Assembly (NCBI RefSeq): GCF_000515215.1
Contig: NZ_KI911557.1
Location: 1,073,486-1,137,485, forward strand
Direction: 5' to 3'
Length of the DNA: 64,000 bases
From: Methylomonas sp. 11b
GTDB taxonomy: Bacteria > Pseudomonadota > Gammaproteobacteria > Methylococcales > Methylomonadaceae
The notes below the pieces were generated by a model. It searched no databases and was not told the DNA's origin. It saw only the letters and a list, made by a program, of their open reading frames with translations. Numbering within the stretch: the first letter of the stretch is position 1; each line of letters opens with the position of its first letter. Both the position numbers and the translations under genes were made by a program. Shown here one piece after another: positions 27,508-35,242 of the stretch.

Positions 27508-27694
27508 TACTTGCGCGGAACACCAAATTGACATGCTTCGCGCCACCGACCCTGGTGAAATTCCCAAGTAGACACGACGACCCTGTGTTTGTGATCTAAA
27601 AACCAGTCCTGCATTCCAGTCAACTATCCCTTGCAGATCCCGTTCGTCGAACCGTCATCAACTCAAGCAGGATTACGCTGGTCGCGAATGGCGG

Positions 27695-27826
27695 TTATTA
27701 TCAACCCGGCCATTAAATGCTGTTCGCCTTTTGCCAGGGTACTGAGTTTACCGAAGGGCCACCAGCCTGGGCTTCGGCGAGCTCAGCCCGAACGGAATAC
27801 CCTTGATAAATAGGGTCGGGTTAATA
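27695..27826. repeat. MITE/REP-like repeat, copy 2
   Basis: Second copy of the element seen after ppc. Ends read TTATTATCAACCCGGCC and, inverted, GGGTCGGGTTAATA; the interior carries TGTTCGCC, GGGCTTCGGCGAGCTCAGCC and CCGAACGG. The copies share ends and key words but differ in between, as in an old dispersed non-autonomous element. Confidence 0.6.
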
Positions 27827-28012
27827 GCGATGGATAGCGCTGAAGGAATTTCTATGAAACGTCCAACCAGATCTGCCCTAAGTTTCGAGGGCAAATTTAC
27901 TCAAGTAATTACACATGCCAAAACCTCATATGATCTGAGTTGATTTGCTCGCTCGGCAAATTTAATGATTTGGTGAAATGTAACCATAACAGTTATGCGC
28001 TTTTTCAAGCCA

Positions 28013-28039
28013 TACAGATTGCTTTTAGCTCAATCTGTA
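28013..28039. promoter_or_regulatory. Inverted repeat TACAGATTG-N9-CAATCTGTA
   Basis: Perfect 9-bp arms (28013-28021 and 28031-28039) with a nine-base spacer, about 155 bases upstream of the first Nit1C gene. Candidate operator for the cluster; the spacing fits a dimer binding on one face of DNA. Could also form a transcribed hairpin, though there is no T-run. Confidence 0.45.
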
Positions 28040-28192
28040 CTTAAAAATTAGGCCACAAACTGAATCTGTTTGGCTTTTTCCTGGGTTAGTAAAGTATTCA
28101 CCGTCGACCACGCAACGCTGGCGGCCAGAAATACTTCCCTGTATCCATCCCGTCGATGCAGGGCATTTTTTACTAACATCCAGGAGAACTCC

Positions 28193-28675
28193 ATGCCCGC
28201 AGTCACCTTACCGGCCCATCAAAAAGGCGATTGTTTTGTCGATTTCGAAGAAAAAGTATTTGAAGATGTCAAAGCAGAGCCAGGCCAGAAAGCCTTGGTC
28301 AAATTTCACACCGTCGCCTTCGAAGGGTCGATCGGTTTCGTCAATCTGCTGCAAGCTACCCGTTTACAACGCAAAGGCTTCGAAACCTCCATTCTGCTGT
28401 ATGGTCCGGGTGTCACTTTAGGTCTGCAACGCGGCTTTCCGCGTTTGGGCGACGAATCTTTCCCCGGTCATCAAAACTACGCCAATCAAATTGCCAAATT
28501 CATCGAAGAAGGCGGCAAAGTCTATGCCTGCCGCTTTGCCTTGCAAGCCTTGTACGGCCATGGCGAACCCAGCTTGTTGCCGGGTATTAGGCCGATCAGC
28601 CCATTAGACGTGTTAGATATTGTGCTGATCCATCAGCGCGACAACGCTTTCATTATGGATACTTGGACGCTGTAA
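28193..28675 (+). CDS. MSMEG_0572/Sll0783-family nitrogen-starvation response protein (Nit1C)
   Basis: 160-aa protein, first gene of a Nit1C cluster. The ATG at 28193 follows CAGGAG. Family homologues include Synechocystis Sll0783, strongly induced on nitrogen starvation and linked to storage-polymer metabolism. Visible features: [40 protein letters not shown], a central [18 protein letters not shown], and [16 protein letters not shown], resembling DsrE-like folds. Biochemical role is not known. A strong terminator follows it directly, so it may be made in excess over the rest of the cluster. Confidence 0.88.
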   Translation: MPAVTLPAHQKGDCFVDFEEKVFEDVKAEPGQKALVKFHTVAFEGSIGFVNLLQATRLQRKGFETSILLYGPGVTLGLQRGFPRLGDESFPGHQNYANQIAKFIEEGGKVYACRFALQALYGHGEPSLLPGIRPISPLDVLDIVLIHQRDNAFIMDTWTL

Positions 28676-28696
28676 ATCCTCCAGCCATCTGTGCTC

Positions 28697-28723
28697 GCCC
28701 GAACCTAGGTTCGGGCTTTTTTT
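28697..28723 (+). terminator. Strong intrinsic terminator inside the Nit1C cluster
   Basis: Perfect palindromic stem GCCCGAACC / GGTTCGGGC (28697-28716) followed by seven T (28717-28723), between gene one and the nitrilase gene. Nearly ideal rho-independent terminator or attenuator. Confidence 0.85.
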
Positions 28724-28746
28724 GACTCGCAGCAGGAGATTTTGTT

Positions 28747-29742
28747 TTGACTATATCCACTATCGTCAGAGCCGCCGCCGTCCAGATCGCGCCAGTGTTC
28801 GAATCCGCCACCGCTACTTGCGACAAGGTGTGCCAGGCCATCAGCGACGCCGCCGCGAAAGGTGCACAAATCGTGGTATTCCCGGAAACCTTTGTGCCGT
28901 ATTACCCCTATTTTTCTTTCGTACTGCCGCCGGTCGCCCAGGGCCGTGAGCATTTGAAGCTTTACGATTTCGCGCCGACGGTGCCGGGACCTATAACTGA
29001 TGCCGTTGCCGCACAAGCCAAGGCGCACGGCGTTGTGGTGGTGTTGGGCATTAACGAGCGCGACCACGGCAGCTTGTACAACACGCAATTGATATTCGAC
29101 GAAACCGGCCGTCTGGCGCTGAAACGCCGCAAGATCACCCCGACTTATCACGAACGCATGATTTGGGGTCAAGGTGATGCCTCGGGCTTAAAGGTCGTAG
29201 AAACCGGCATAGGGCGCATCGGTGCTTTGGCCTGCTGGGAACATTACAACCCACTGGCCCGCTACGCCTTGATGGCCCAGCACGAACAAATCCATTGCAG
29301 CCAATTTCCCGGTTCATTGGTTGGGCCGATTTTTGCCGAACAAATTGAAGTCACGATCCGCCACCATGCCTTGGAATCCGGTTGCTTTGTAGTTAACGCC
29401 ACCGGTTGGCTCAGTGACGAACAAATTGACACGGTGACCACTGATCCTGGCCTGCAAAAAGCCCTGCGCGGCGGTTGCTGCACCGCCATCATCTCGCCGG
29501 AAGGTCAGCATGTTGTCGAACCCTTGCGCGAAGGTGAAGGCATATTGATCGCCGATCTGGATATGAATTTAATCACCAAACGCAAACGCATGATGGATGC
29601 GGTCGGCCATTACGCTAGGCCGGAACTACTTAGCCTGCGCATTGACGACAGGCCGGCGGCACCTATGTTCAGCGAACGACCAGCCGTTTCAACTCAACCC
29701 GTCCAAGAGAGCGAACGCGATGATGCTATCAACACAAACTAA
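28747..29742 (+). CDS. Nitrilase, Nit1C/Nit6803 type
   Basis: 331-aa cytoplasmic nitrilase: nitrile + 2 H2O to carboxylic acid + ammonia. The catalytic triad is clear: Glu47 in [10 protein letters not shown], Lys129 in [11 protein letters not shown], Cys163 in [12 protein letters not shown]. Homologues in Synechocystis (Nit6803) and Pseudomonas Nit1C are active; the Pseudomonas cluster has been linked to growth on cyanide, where cyanide-derived nitriles are assimilated. TTG start at 28747 with CAGGAG upstream. Its 3' end overlaps the radical SAM gene by 23 bases. Confidence 0.93.
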   Translation: MTISTIVRAAAVQIAPVFESATATCDKVCQAISDAAAKGAQIVVFPETFVPYYPYFSFVLPPVAQGREHLKLYDFAPTVPGPITDAVAAQAKAHGVVVVLGINERDHGSLYNTQLIFDETGRLALKRRKITPTYHERMIWGQGDASGLKVVETGIGRIGALACWEHYNPLARYALMAQHEQIHCSQFPGSLVGPIFAEQIEVTIRHHALESGCFVVNATGWLSDEQIDTVTTDPGLQKALRGGCCTAIISPEGQHVVEPLREGEGILIADLDMNLITKRKRMMDAVGHYARPELLSLRIDDRPAAPMFSERPAVSTQPVQESERDDAINTN

Positions 29743-30832
29743 TGTTGGTCTGGCAGAGCTGATCGCCGATCTGCAGTCCTTAGGCTTACGCCTGGAAGAC
29801 AGTGAAGTCGGCGTAACCGGCCGCCGTGGTGGCGCCGGTCCTTCCGATCACAAAGCCGTTAAGTTGGCTGGCCGAACCGTGATGATACCGATTGCTACCG
29901 TTTCGGCTTGCGAGTCGCCGTTCGTCGCCAGTCGGCCTGACATACACGGCATCAGCGAGATTCGTCGCGATGGCGTAGTAGTCAGCCATATTGAATTTCC
30001 CCACCAGCCACGTTTTTACGATTTGCAGACTGCCGATGGCATCCCGTATTCGCAGATCGCCACGCTGCATTCGTCCGATGTATTGGCGACCACGCTACTG
30101 CAATCCTGCATCCGTTATGGCAACCGTAAAACCTCCTGCCAGTTTTGCGCCATCGGCGAATCACTTGCAGCGGGCAAAACCATTTTACGTAAAACGCCGG
30201 AACAACTGGCCGAGGTAGCGAAAGCAGCGGTCGAACTGGATCAGGTCAAACACATGGTCATGACCACCGGTACACCGAATCTAACCGATAGAGGCGCGGC
30301 GCTGCTTTGCGAAAGCGCTGCAGCCGTTAAGGCGTTAGTCGATCTACCCATTCAAGGCCAATGCGAGCCGCCGGAGGACGACATCTGGTTCGAACGGATG
30401 AAGGCTGCTGGCATAGACAGCTTAGGCATGCATCTGGAAGCGGTCACGTCAGAAGTGCGCGCCCGCATCATGCCCGGCAAGGCCAGCGTGCCGATGGCGC
30501 GTTACATGGATGCCTTCGATGCCGCGGTGGCAGTATTTGGTCGCGGTCAGGTCAGCACTTATATCCTGGCTGGCTTGGGAGATACGCCGGAAGCGATTTT
30601 GTCGGTCTCCGAACGGTTGATAGCCAAAGGCGTTTACCCCTTTGTCGTGCCCTTCGTACCCATCACCGGCACGCCCTTGGCAAACCATCCGGCGCCGACG
30701 CCAGGCTTTATGGCGAAAATCCTGCCGCCATTGGGCGCGATGCTGAAGCAGGCAAATCTGCTATCCCAAGACATGAACGCCGGCTGCGCCAAATGCGGCG
30801 CCTGCTCGGCGCTGGCCAGTTATGAGGTGTGA
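29720..30832 (+). CDS. MSMEG_0568-family radical SAM protein (Nit1C)
   Basis: 370-aa radical SAM enzyme of the Nit1C cluster. The Fe-S ligands are Cys130, Cys140 and Cys143 ([14 protein letters not shown]), a CX9CX2C spacing rather than the common CX3CX2C. Other motifs include [13 protein letters not shown]-like QCEPPEDD and a C-terminal CAKCGAC that may bind a second metal centre. The start is one of two adjacent ATGs (29720, 29723) within the nitrilase end. Reaction unknown; the neighbours suggest synthesis or modification of a nitrogenous metabolite. Confidence 0.88.
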   Translation: MMLSTQTNVGLAELIADLQSLGLRLEDSEVGVTGRRGGAGPSDHKAVKLAGRTVMIPIATVSACESPFVASRPDIHGISEIRRDGVVVSHIEFPHQPRFYDLQTADGIPYSQIATLHSSDVLATTLLQSCIRYGNRKTSCQFCAIGESLAAGKTILRKTPEQLAEVAKAAVELDQVKHMVMTTGTPNLTDRGAALLCESAAAVKALVDLPIQGQCEPPEDDIWFERMKAAGIDSLGMHLEAVTSEVRARIMPGKASVPMARYMDAFDAAVAVFGRGQVSTYILAGLGDTPEAILSVSERLIAKGVYPFVVPFVPITGTPLANHPAPTPGFMAKILPPLGAMLKQANLLSQDMNAGCAKCGACSALASYEV

Positions 30833-30833
30833 G

Positions 30834-31376
30834 ATGTGGGTAGATAACTTTAAACCGTTTTTTGCCAACGCCTACTTGATCAAATTCGTCACCGAGGATT
30901 GGGAGCGTAAACAAATGTTGGTGCTACGTCAGGCAGTGTTCTGTGAGGAACAAGGTATCTTTGCCGGCGACGATCTGGACGACATTGACAACATCGCCAC
31001 ACCCATCGTCGCCATCGCCTGCGTGGCCGGTATGCCGGATCGGGTAGTAGGCACCGTGCGCATTCATCAGGAAAAACCCGGTGTTTGGTGGGGCTCGAGG
31101 TTGGCGGTGGATCAAGACTATCGTAAACAAGGCAGTCTCGGTGCGGCGCTGATCAAATTGGCCGTCACTTCAGCGCACGCTCAGGGCTGCACCCGCTTTC
31201 TGGCACAGGTGCAAAGTCGAAACCAACTATTATTCCGCCGCCTGCACTGGAAATCCTTAGAGGAAATCTCCGTGCATGGCAGGCCGCATTATCTGATGCA
31301 AGCCGAATTGGCTTGGTATCCGCCTTATGCGGACGGCGCTATCGGTTTTGTTACGACTAATCGAGTTGCGGCATGA
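30834..31376 (+). CDS. MSMEG_0567/Sll0786-family N-acetyltransferase (Nit1C)
   Basis: 180-aa GNAT acetyltransferase. The region DRVVGTVRIHQEKPGVWWG and SRLAVDQDYRKQGSLGAALI is the acetyl-CoA binding motif A (RxxGxxG/A-type), followed by HAQGCTRFLAQVQSRN. It starts two bases after the radical SAM stop with GAGGTG as ribosome site, and overlaps the next gene by four bases. In some bacteria it is fused to the following AIR-synthase-like domain, suggesting the two act together. Confidence 0.87.
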   Translation: MWVDNFKPFFANAYLIKFVTEDWERKQMLVLRQAVFCEEQGIFAGDDLDDIDNIATPIVAIACVAGMPDRVVGTVRIHQEKPGVWWGSRLAVDQDYRKQGSLGAALIKLAVTSAHAQGCTRFLAQVQSRNQLLFRRLHWKSLEEISVHGRPHYLMQAELAWYPPYADGAIGFVTTNRVAA

Positions 31377-32341
31377 CTTGGCTCGCTGATTTAACGCTCA
31401 AAATCCGCCAAGGCTTAGCGCTGGCGCATAAGCGCGATATTGCCTTGGTGATGAAGCAATTGCCTCAGTATGCCGGTGCGGAGATTGCATTAGGCGACGA
31501 CTGCGCTGCCATTCCCGATGCTGACGGCTATCTATTGCTGGCCTGCGAAGGCTATCTGAATGACTTTGTCGCCAGCCAGCCCTGGTTTGCCGGCTATTGT
31601 GGGGTAATGGTCAATGTCAGCGATATTTATGCAATGGGCGGTCGGCCTATCGCCGTCGTCGATGCCATCTGGAGCAACGGCGAAAACCAAGCCAAACCGA
31701 TTCTGGAGGGGCTGACAACCGCTGCGCACGTCTACGGCGTGCCAGTGGTCGGCGGCCATACCAATTTAAGAAACGATGCTCCGCAATTCTCGGTAGCCAT
31801 CCTGGGCCGTGCCAAACGGCTATTGAGCAGCTTTGCCGCCAAACCCGAGCAAATTCTGTTAGCGGCTATTGATTTGCGCGGCCATTTTCGGGAACCGTAT
31901 CTCTGGTGGGACGCCAGCACCGGCGCGCCGCCCGAACGTCTGCGCCAGGATTTAGAGCTTTTGCCAACACTGGCTGAAACTGAATTATGCGCGTCGGCTA
32001 AGGACATCAGTAATGCCGGCGTGATCGGCACGCTGTTGATGCTGCTGGAGTGCTCCGATTTGGGCGGCGTGATCGACATCAACGCGATTCCCCGCCCCAG
32101 CAATATCGATCTGGAAAGATGGTTGTGCTGCTTTCCCAGCTACGGCTTCGTGCTGAGCGTCGATACCCATGATACCGAAGCCGTGATTGAACTGTTTAAG
32201 CAACGCGGTATTGCGTGCGCGGCAATCGGCAGAACTGATGATAGCGGTCAGTTACGGCTTAAAGCCGGCGACGAAGAACAACTACTCTGGGATTTACACA
32301 GCGAAGCTTTGATTGGCTGCGGCCCAAAACGGCAGGACTAG
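31373..32341 (+). CDS. Sll0787-family AIR-synthase-like protein (Nit1C)
   Basis: 322-aa ATP-binding protein of the PurM/ThiL/SelD-like superfamily. GDDCAAIPDADGYLLLACEG and VMVNVSDIYAMGGRPIAVVD give the metal- and ATP-binding acidic residues, with GHTNLRNDAPQFSVAILGRA further on. Such enzymes phosphorylate or activate a substrate with ATP. It overlaps the acetyltransferase gene (ATGA) and ends two bases before the glycosyltransferase gene. Substrate unknown. Confidence 0.87.
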   Translation: MTWLADLTLKIRQGLALAHKRDIALVMKQLPQYAGAEIALGDDCAAIPDADGYLLLACEGYLNDFVASQPWFAGYCGVMVNVSDIYAMGGRPIAVVDAIWSNGENQAKPILEGLTTAAHVYGVPVVGGHTNLRNDAPQFSVAILGRAKRLLSSFAAKPEQILLAAIDLRGHFREPYLWWDASTGAPPERLRQDLELLPTLAETELCASAKDISNAGVIGTLLMLLECSDLGGVIDINAIPRPSNIDLERWLCCFPSYGFVLSVDTHDTEAVIELFKQRGIACAAIGRTDDSGQLRLKAGDEEQLLWDLHSEALIGCGPKRQD

Positions 32342-32343
32342 TC

Positions 32344-33519
32344 ATGCCAAGACTACGCATTGCCATGCTGACTCATTCTGTTAACCCACGCGGTGGTGTG
32401 GTACACGCCATGCAACTGGCGGAAGCCTTGCAGGACTTGGGGCACGATGTGACCTTGATCGCCGGCGCGGAACTCGGCAAGAATTTCTTTCGCGCCACAC
32501 GCTGCCACATAACCCTGATACCACTACCCGCCTTGAGTGGCGACTTGGTTGCTGCTGTTGCTCAACGCATTCAGGCTTATCTCGATTACTTCAGCCAGCC
32601 CAATGCTGAGACATTCGATATTTACCATGCTCAAGATGCTATCAGCGGTTGCGCGATGGCCGAACTGCGCGAGCGCGGCATCATTAATGGCTTTGTTCGC
32701 ACCGTGCATCATCTGGATCGGTTCGACGACATTTCGTTGCTGACCTGGCAAAGCCGTTCGTTCCTGGCCGCGCAACAAGTCTTGTGCGTCAGCCGTGATT
32801 GGCAGGACAAATTGCATATCCAGCATCGGGTTACCGCCGTGCAAGTCAATAACGGCGTTGATACTCAACGCTATTCGCCCACACCACAAGCTAATGACGA
32901 AGCACTGCGCCAATTGTTAGGTTTGACACGGGGCGGGCCGATCTTTCTCGCAGTCGGCGGCATTGAGGCGCGCAAAAACACCTTGCGCATCTTCACCGCA
33001 TTCCGCCAAGTTTTGCAGCAGCGCCCCAATGCGCAGTTGATCATCGTCGGCGGTGCCAGCCTACTAGACCACAGCAACTACCGCCAACAGTTCAACGCCT
33101 CCGTCGCCGAGAGCGGTATTCAGGATGGCCCCGGCCAAGCTTTGCTCATCACCGGCCCATTGCCCGATGCGGACATGCCGAGTTTGTTTCGTCTGGCTGA
33201 CGCACTGGTGTTTCCATCATTGACCGAAGGTTTTGGCCTGGTGGTGCTGGAGGCCATTATCTCCGGCACGCCGGCCATCGTTTCGCTGCGGCCGCCGTTT
33301 ACCGATTATTTGCAATATCAGGACTGCATCTGGATTGACCCGGAAGACAGCGCTGTGATCGCAAACGCGATGCTGACGGCCGTCGATGATTTCCCCACGG
33401 ATAGCCTGCCAACTATCGCTAGGCGTTTAAGCGAGCAATTTTCCTGGGCGCAATCAGCACATACCCATCTTGAAATTTACCGTTCACTCATCAAAGCCAA
33501 AGGAACTAAACATGCCTGA
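32344..33519 (+). CDS. MSMEG_0565-family glycosyltransferase (Nit1C)
   Basis: 391-aa GT-B fold glycosyltransferase, family GT4-like. N-terminal HSVNPRGGVVHAMQLAEALQ binds acceptor; the donor site shows AVGGIEARKNTLRIF and the EX7E-type motif PSLTEGFGLVVLEAI. It overlaps the next gene by eight bases. The presence of a glycosyltransferase in a nitrilase cluster indicates that the pathway product, or its carrier, is glycosylated; the sugar and acceptor are unknown. Confidence 0.88.
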   Translation: MPRLRIAMLTHSVNPRGGVVHAMQLAEALQDLGHDVTLIAGAELGKNFFRATRCHITLIPLPALSGDLVAAVAQRIQAYLDYFSQPNAETFDIYHAQDAISGCAMAELRERGIINGFVRTVHHLDRFDDISLLTWQSRSFLAAQQVLCVSRDWQDKLHIQHRVTAVQVNNGVDTQRYSPTPQANDEALRQLLGLTRGGPIFLAVGGIEARKNTLRIFTAFRQVLQQRPNAQLIIVGGASLLDHSNYRQQFNASVAESGIQDGPGQALLITGPLPDADMPSLFRLADALVFPSLTEGFGLVVLEAIISGTPAIVSLRPPFTDYLQYQDCIWIDPEDSAVIANAMLTAVDDFPTDSLPTIARRLSEQFSWAQSAHTHLEIYRSLIKAKGTKHA

Positions 33520-33799
33520 AATGCGCTTCCGCGTCCGCTGGCCGGACCAGACTGAAAGCCTGTGTTATTCGCCGTCATTGGTGATCAAGGATTATTTCCA
33601 GCCCGGACAGACTTATCCCTTGCCGGAATTCGTCAAGCACAGCCGCGAAGCGTTGGAAATTGCCAGCGAGCGGGTGCGGCAGAAATACGGCTACACCTGC
33701 TCCAGCGCGATGAGCCAATTGGCGGAAATCGAAGCCAAGGCCAGCCAATTTTTGGGAAGTGAAAATCCCCAGGTCAGCGTGACCGAGTTCATCGAATAG
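33512..33799 (+). CDS. MSMEG_0570-family nitrogen-starvation response protein (Nit1C)
   Basis: 95-aa small protein typical of Nit1C clusters. It opens MPEMRFRVRWPDQTESLCYS, then VIKDYFQPGQTYPLPEFV, and ends with a helical region. The ATG at 33512 follows AAAGGAAC and overlaps the glycosyltransferase stop. No catalytic motif; probably a binding or scaffold subunit, but unproved. Confidence 0.87.
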   Translation: MPEMRFRVRWPDQTESLCYSPSLVIKDYFQPGQTYPLPEFVKHSREALEIASERVRQKYGYTCSSAMSQLAEIEAKASQFLGSENPQVSVTEFIE

Positions 33800-33854
33800 A
33801 CAAATACAACACACCCACTCAACGCGAATAGCAAAAAACCAAAACGAGGACGCC

Positions 33855-35126
33855 ATGAAACAAAAATCAGAAAACACCCGCCTGCACTATGACACGATTA
33901 TCGTCGGCGGCGGCCAGGCCGGTTTGTCCGTCAGTTACAATCTGCAAAAACACGGCATTAACCATATCATCTTCGAAAAAAACCGTATCGGCCATGCCTG
34001 GCGTAACGACCGCTGGGACAGCTTTTGTTTGGTCACCCCAAACTGGCAATGCCAATTGCCGGACTTTCCTTATCAGGGTGATGATCCGCAAGGCTTTATG
34101 CTGAAAGATGAAATCGTCGCTTATGTTGAAGCTTTTGCCAAAAAAGTGAATCCGCCCATCATGGAAGGTGTAGCGGTAAATCGAGTATGGCGGGGTGAGC
34201 AAGGCCAATTACATGTCAGCACCTCGGCAGGTGAGTTTTCCGCAGACCACGTGGTGGTGGCAACCGGTGGCTACGATATTCCTATCGTGCCCGACTATGC
34301 GCACAGTCTGCCCAAGCACATCACCCAGATTCATTCGATCAATTACCGCAACCCCGAGCAACTGCCTGCAGGTGAAGTGTTAGTGGTCGGCACCGGCCAA
34401 TCCGGCGTGCAGTTGATGGAAGACCTGCATCTGGCCGGTCGCAAGGTGCATCTTGCCGTTGGTAGCGCCCCGCGTTCGCCGCGCGTGTATCGCGGCCGCG
34501 AAACCACGGAATGGTTGTTTGACCTAGGCTTTTATCAATTGACCATCGACCGCCATCCCTTGGGCGACGAAGCCAAGCATAAAACCAATCATTACTTGAC
34601 CGGGCGTAGCGGCGGTCACGAAATCGACTTGCGGAAATTTGCCTTGGAAGGCGTGAAACTTTACGGCAGCATGGCCAATATCGACGGCAGCAACTTGGAA
34701 TTTTTACCCGATTTAACCAAAAACCTGGACGATGCCGACGAAATCTACGTCAATATCCGCAACGACATTGACCGCTACATTGCCGAACACAATATCGATG
34801 CGCCGGTCGAACCGCCGTTCCGCAAAGTCTGGGAACCAGAGTTCGATCCTACCAGCATCGACGCCGATGCCGAAAACATCACCAGTATAATCTGGGCCAT
34901 TGGCTTTAGACCAAACTATCGCTGGATAGAACTGTCTGCCTTCGACGGCCGCGGCTTTCCGCAATACGATCGCGGCGTCAGCAACGTGGAGGGTTTGTAT
35001 TTTATCGGTTTGCCTTGGTTGCATACCTGGGGTTCCGGACGGTTCCTGGGGATTGCCGATGATGCCGAGTATTTGGCGGATGTGATTCAGCGTAAATTGG
35101 CGGTTAAGGAAGCGGCTGAGGTTTAG
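33855..35126 (+). CDS. MSMEG_0569-family flavin-dependent oxidoreductase (Nit1C)
   Basis: 423-aa flavoprotein monooxygenase. An FAD Rossmann motif TIIVGGGQAGLSVSYNL (residues about 14-30), GHAWRNDRWDSF, the NAD(P)H-binding GEVLVVGTGQSGVQLMEDL, and the ATG-type VVVATGGYD motif are present. It resembles flavin-containing monooxygenases that oxidise N or S atoms. It is the last of the eight Nit1C genes, with AAACGAGG before the start and a 55-base gap from the preceding gene. Confidence 0.9.
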   Translation: MKQKSENTRLHYDTIIVGGGQAGLSVSYNLQKHGINHIIFEKNRIGHAWRNDRWDSFCLVTPNWQCQLPDFPYQGDDPQGFMLKDEIVAYVEAFAKKVNPPIMEGVAVNRVWRGEQGQLHVSTSAGEFSADHVVVATGGYDIPIVPDYAHSLPKHITQIHSINYRNPEQLPAGEVLVVGTGQSGVQLMEDLHLAGRKVHLAVGSAPRSPRVYRGRETTEWLFDLGFYQLTIDRHPLGDEAKHKTNHYLTGRSGGHEIDLRKFALEGVKLYGSMANIDGSNLEFLPDLTKNLDDADEIYVNIRNDIDRYIAEHNIDAPVEPPFRKVWEPEFDPTSIDADAENITSIIWAIGFRPNYRWIELSAFDGRGFPQYDRGVSNVEGLYFIGLPWLHTWGSGRFLGIADDAEYLADVIQRKLAVKEAAEV

Positions 35127-35149
35127 GCGCTAGTGAGCGGTTTGGTCAG

Positions 35150-35183
35150 GCAAGCGCACAGTTGCCTTTATAATGGCGCTTGC
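35150..35183 (+). promoter_or_regulatory. Inverted repeat around a TATAAT box before the MocR gene
   Basis: Arms GCAAGCGC (35150-35157) and GCGCTTGC (35176-35183) flank a perfect TATAAT at 35169-35174. This could be the MocR gene promoter with an autoregulatory operator, or a weak terminator of the Nit1C transcript. No good -35 box at 17-18 bases was found. Confidence 0.4.
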
Positions 35184-35242
35184 TGATCGAAGCAAAACAA
35201 GCAATGCCCAGCGCAAATGCAAGGATTAACTTGGATAAAAAC

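Larger units (their letters stand above)
27508..28192. other. Long non-coding region before the Nit1C cluster
   Basis: No credible gene in 685 bases. It contains a dispersed repeat copy (27695-27826), the inverted repeat at 28013-28039 and the leader of the first Nit1C gene. A longer reading frame that begins at 28070 is only an in-frame extension of that gene, whose real ATG has a clear ribosome site. Confidence 0.6.

Noticed and set aside
28070..28192. N-terminal extension of the first Nit1C protein
   Set aside because: The internal ATG 28193 has a strong ribosome site and matches the family start.
27960..28192. Sigma-54 promoter before the Nit1C cluster
   Set aside because: No GG-N10-GC arrangement with the expected flanking bases was found.
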